This document shows positions 62,611-64,000 of a stretch of 64,000 bases of DNA, in pieces. Each line of letters begins with the position of its first letter. Position 1 is the first letter of the stretch. Source of the DNA: an uncultured Collinsella sp. (lineage in GTDB: Bacteria; Actinomycetota; Coriobacteriia; Coriobacteriales; Coriobacteriaceae); NCBI GenBank assembly GCA_959026535.1, contig CAUFMB010000002.1:1-64000 (forward strand), written 5' to 3'. The notes below the pieces were generated by a model. The model was not told the DNA's origin. It was given only the letters and a program-made list of their open reading frames with translations, and ran no database searches. A program made the position numbers and the translations under genes.

Positions 62611-62697
62611 GCGGGAGCGTTTAGCTGTGCGGCTGCCGACTGGGCAGGCTGAGCTGGTATCCTTATGCGGTAATGTCTCGATTCGTTAGGATTGCAT

Positions 62698-64000
62698 GTG
62701 AGAGCTGCCACTGTCCTTCGTTCAGTTATATATCGCACCCTGGCCGTCGCGCTTACCGCGCTCGCCGTACTGAGCACCGTCGCGCCTGTCCAAGCTTTTG
62801 CCGCTGACTCTAGTCAGCCAGTCAAGACGGTCCGCGTTGGTTGGCTCGTCAACAACGAAGGCTTCCAGGACGGCACCCCCGGCGAGCGCCTCTCGGGATG
62901 GGGCTACGAGTACCTCCAGACCCTGTCGTACTACACGCCCGGCTGGCGGTACGAATACGTCTCCGGCACCTTCACCGAGCTTATGGACATGCTCGAGGCA
63001 GGCGAAATCGACCTCATGCCCAACATCTCCTACTCCGAGGAACGCGCCCAAAAGCTGCTCTTTTCCTCGAACCCCGAGGGCACCGAGCGCTACTACATCT
63101 ACGCCAAGCCCGATCGCGACGACCTCGCAAAGGGTGACCCTCAAGCACTCCAGGGTCTCACTATCGGCTGCAACCCCGGCGTTATGCAAACCTTCGTTGG
63201 CCAGCAATGGCTCGCCAACGAAGGAATCGCCTGCGCATACAGGGAGTATGACGGAGGATCCGATCTCTTTAACGCGCTCGCAGACGACGAAGTCGATGCC
63301 GCAATCATGAACGACACCATTTCGTCGCCCGAGGCGTCGCCCATGTTCTACGTTGGTTCAAGCGACTACTACCTTGCCGTCCCCAAAAGTCGTTCCGACC
63401 TGATGAACGACATCAATGCTGCCATGACGGCAATCGCCCGCGTCAACCCACGCTATAACGACGAAGTCAAATCTAACTACTCGACCCAAAACAGCGGTTC
63501 ATCATCGCTCAACAGCCCCGAACGCTCCTGGCTCAAAGCAAATGGCAACACCATCACGCTCGGCTACATTACGGGCAAACTCCCCTACTGCAACGAAGAC
63601 GAAGACGGCGAAATGGAAGGCTCGCTCGCATCGCTTGCAACGACGCTGCACGATCAATTTGGCATTACGGTCAAAACCGTCGCCTTTGATAGCTACAAGA
63701 TGATGTCGAAGGCCCTGTCAAAGGGAAGCATAGACGTTGCGCTGCCAATATACCGAGATTACTGGTTTGCCGAGCAATCGGGCGTTGTGCAGTCGGTATC
63801 GTTGGGGACTATATCCCTCACCGCCATCCACACCGGAAGCAACCTGAACAAAGACCTTCAGAACATCGCCTGCACCAAATCATCGATTATCAACCGAAAT
63901 GTACTTGAAAGTCTGTTCCCCACAGCGACCGTGACCGAATACCAATCCGACGATGAAGCGTTCGACGCCCTCAGGAAGGGAACGGCGCACTGCATCGTCG
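62698..64000 (+). CDS. Secreted tandem solute-binding protein or sensor (partial)
   Basis: At least 434 codons remain open at the window end. A signal segment (TLAVALTALAVLSTVAPVQA, ending near AFA/ADS) is followed by two type 2 periplasmic-binding-like (SBP_bac_3) domains, about residues 45-265 and 290-434. Tandem SBP_bac_3 domains usually form the outer sensor of a membrane receptor such as a histidine kinase or GGDEF protein, or of an amino acid transporter. The missing C terminus decides which. The GTG at 62698 has AGGA nearby. Confidence 0.75.
   Translation, partial: MRAATVLRSVIYRTLAVALTALAVLSTVAPVQAFAADSSQPVKTVRVGWLVNNEGFQDGTPGERLSGWGYEYLQTLSYYTPGWRYEYVSGTFTELMDMLEAGEIDLMPNISYSEERAQKLLFSSNPEGTERYYIYAKPDRDDLAKGDPQALQGLTIGCNPGVMQTFVGQQWLANEGIACAYREYDGGSDLFNALADDEVDAAIMNDTISSPEASPMFYVGSSDYYLAVPKSRSDLMNDINAAMTAIARVNPRYNDEVKSNYSTQNSGSSSLNSPERSWLKANGNTITLGYITGKLPYCNEDEDGEMEGSLASLATTLHDQFGITVKTVAFDSYKMMSKALSKGSIDVALPIYRDYWFAEQSGVVQSVSLGTISLTAIHTGSNLNKDLQNIACTKSSIINRNVLESLFPTATVTEYQSDDEAFDALRKGTAHCIV

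Overview
The window looks like chromosome of a gut Coriobacteriia actinobacterium, most likely Collinsella or a close relative. The evidence is the GC-rich coding sequence, strong AGGAGG-type ribosome binding sites, single-gene or short-operon layout with hairpin terminators, a bile salt hydrolase, an XRE-HTH/aminotransferase fusion, LAATG-type wall-sorting signals, and many small permeases and LysR regulators. I see no rRNA, tRNA or CRISPR array. The genus is an inference from gene content; no search was run.

Layout. 0.1-3.3 kb: pyridoxal phosphate synthesis (pdxR divergent from pdxST). 3.3-4.8 kb: an IS110-family (IS1111-type) insertion sequence. 4.9-14 kb: an RGG-tailed acidic protein, two peptide-deformylase-like proteins, the HTH/aminotransferase fusion, a LysR/DMT-exporter pair, a Kup potassium transporter and a bile salt hydrolase. 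14.2-19.6 kb: a purine permease followed by a tandem duplication of a wall-anchored beta-helix surface protein; the second copy still carries a relic of the permease 3' end. 19.8-25.1 kb: esterase, uracil permease, MetE-like methyltransferase with LysR regulator, HAD phosphatase. 25.2-27.2 kb: TPP riboswitch and a thiamin salvage operon (thiM, thiamin-binding protein, thiE). 27.3-35.8 kb: patatin-like lipase and three tandem paralogous c-di-GMP enzymes. 35.9-48.1 kb: small redox proteins, CobW GTPase, TrmL, a UvrA-like protein translationally overlapped with an AAA ATPase, a TetM-like GTPase, GNAT, RsmJ, a 47-aa membrane protein, RlmA. 48.3-62.5 kb: MATE transporter, second LysR/DMT pair, Ung, SDR, queuosine-precursor transporter, release factor 3, GntR/ABC operon, third DMT transporter, ferredoxin-flavodoxin protein, ClC channel, LOG-family protein, potassium channel. 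62.7 kb to the end: a secreted tandem solute-binding protein or receptor that runs off the window.

The window is mostly housekeeping and accessory metabolism. The most unusual features are (1) a family of small stem-loop repeats with a conserved CTGTCCC-type core whose stems differ by compensatory changes, (2) the tandem surface-protein duplication with its permease relic, (3) the IS1111-type element with a possible guide-RNA region, (4) the RGG-tail protein, (5) the three-gene c-di-GMP array with degenerate GGDEF domains, (6) direct-repeat operator arrays upstream of the HTH/aminotransferase gene and the AAA ATPase gene, and (7) a roughly 190-bp imperfect palindrome at 58.0-58.2 kb.
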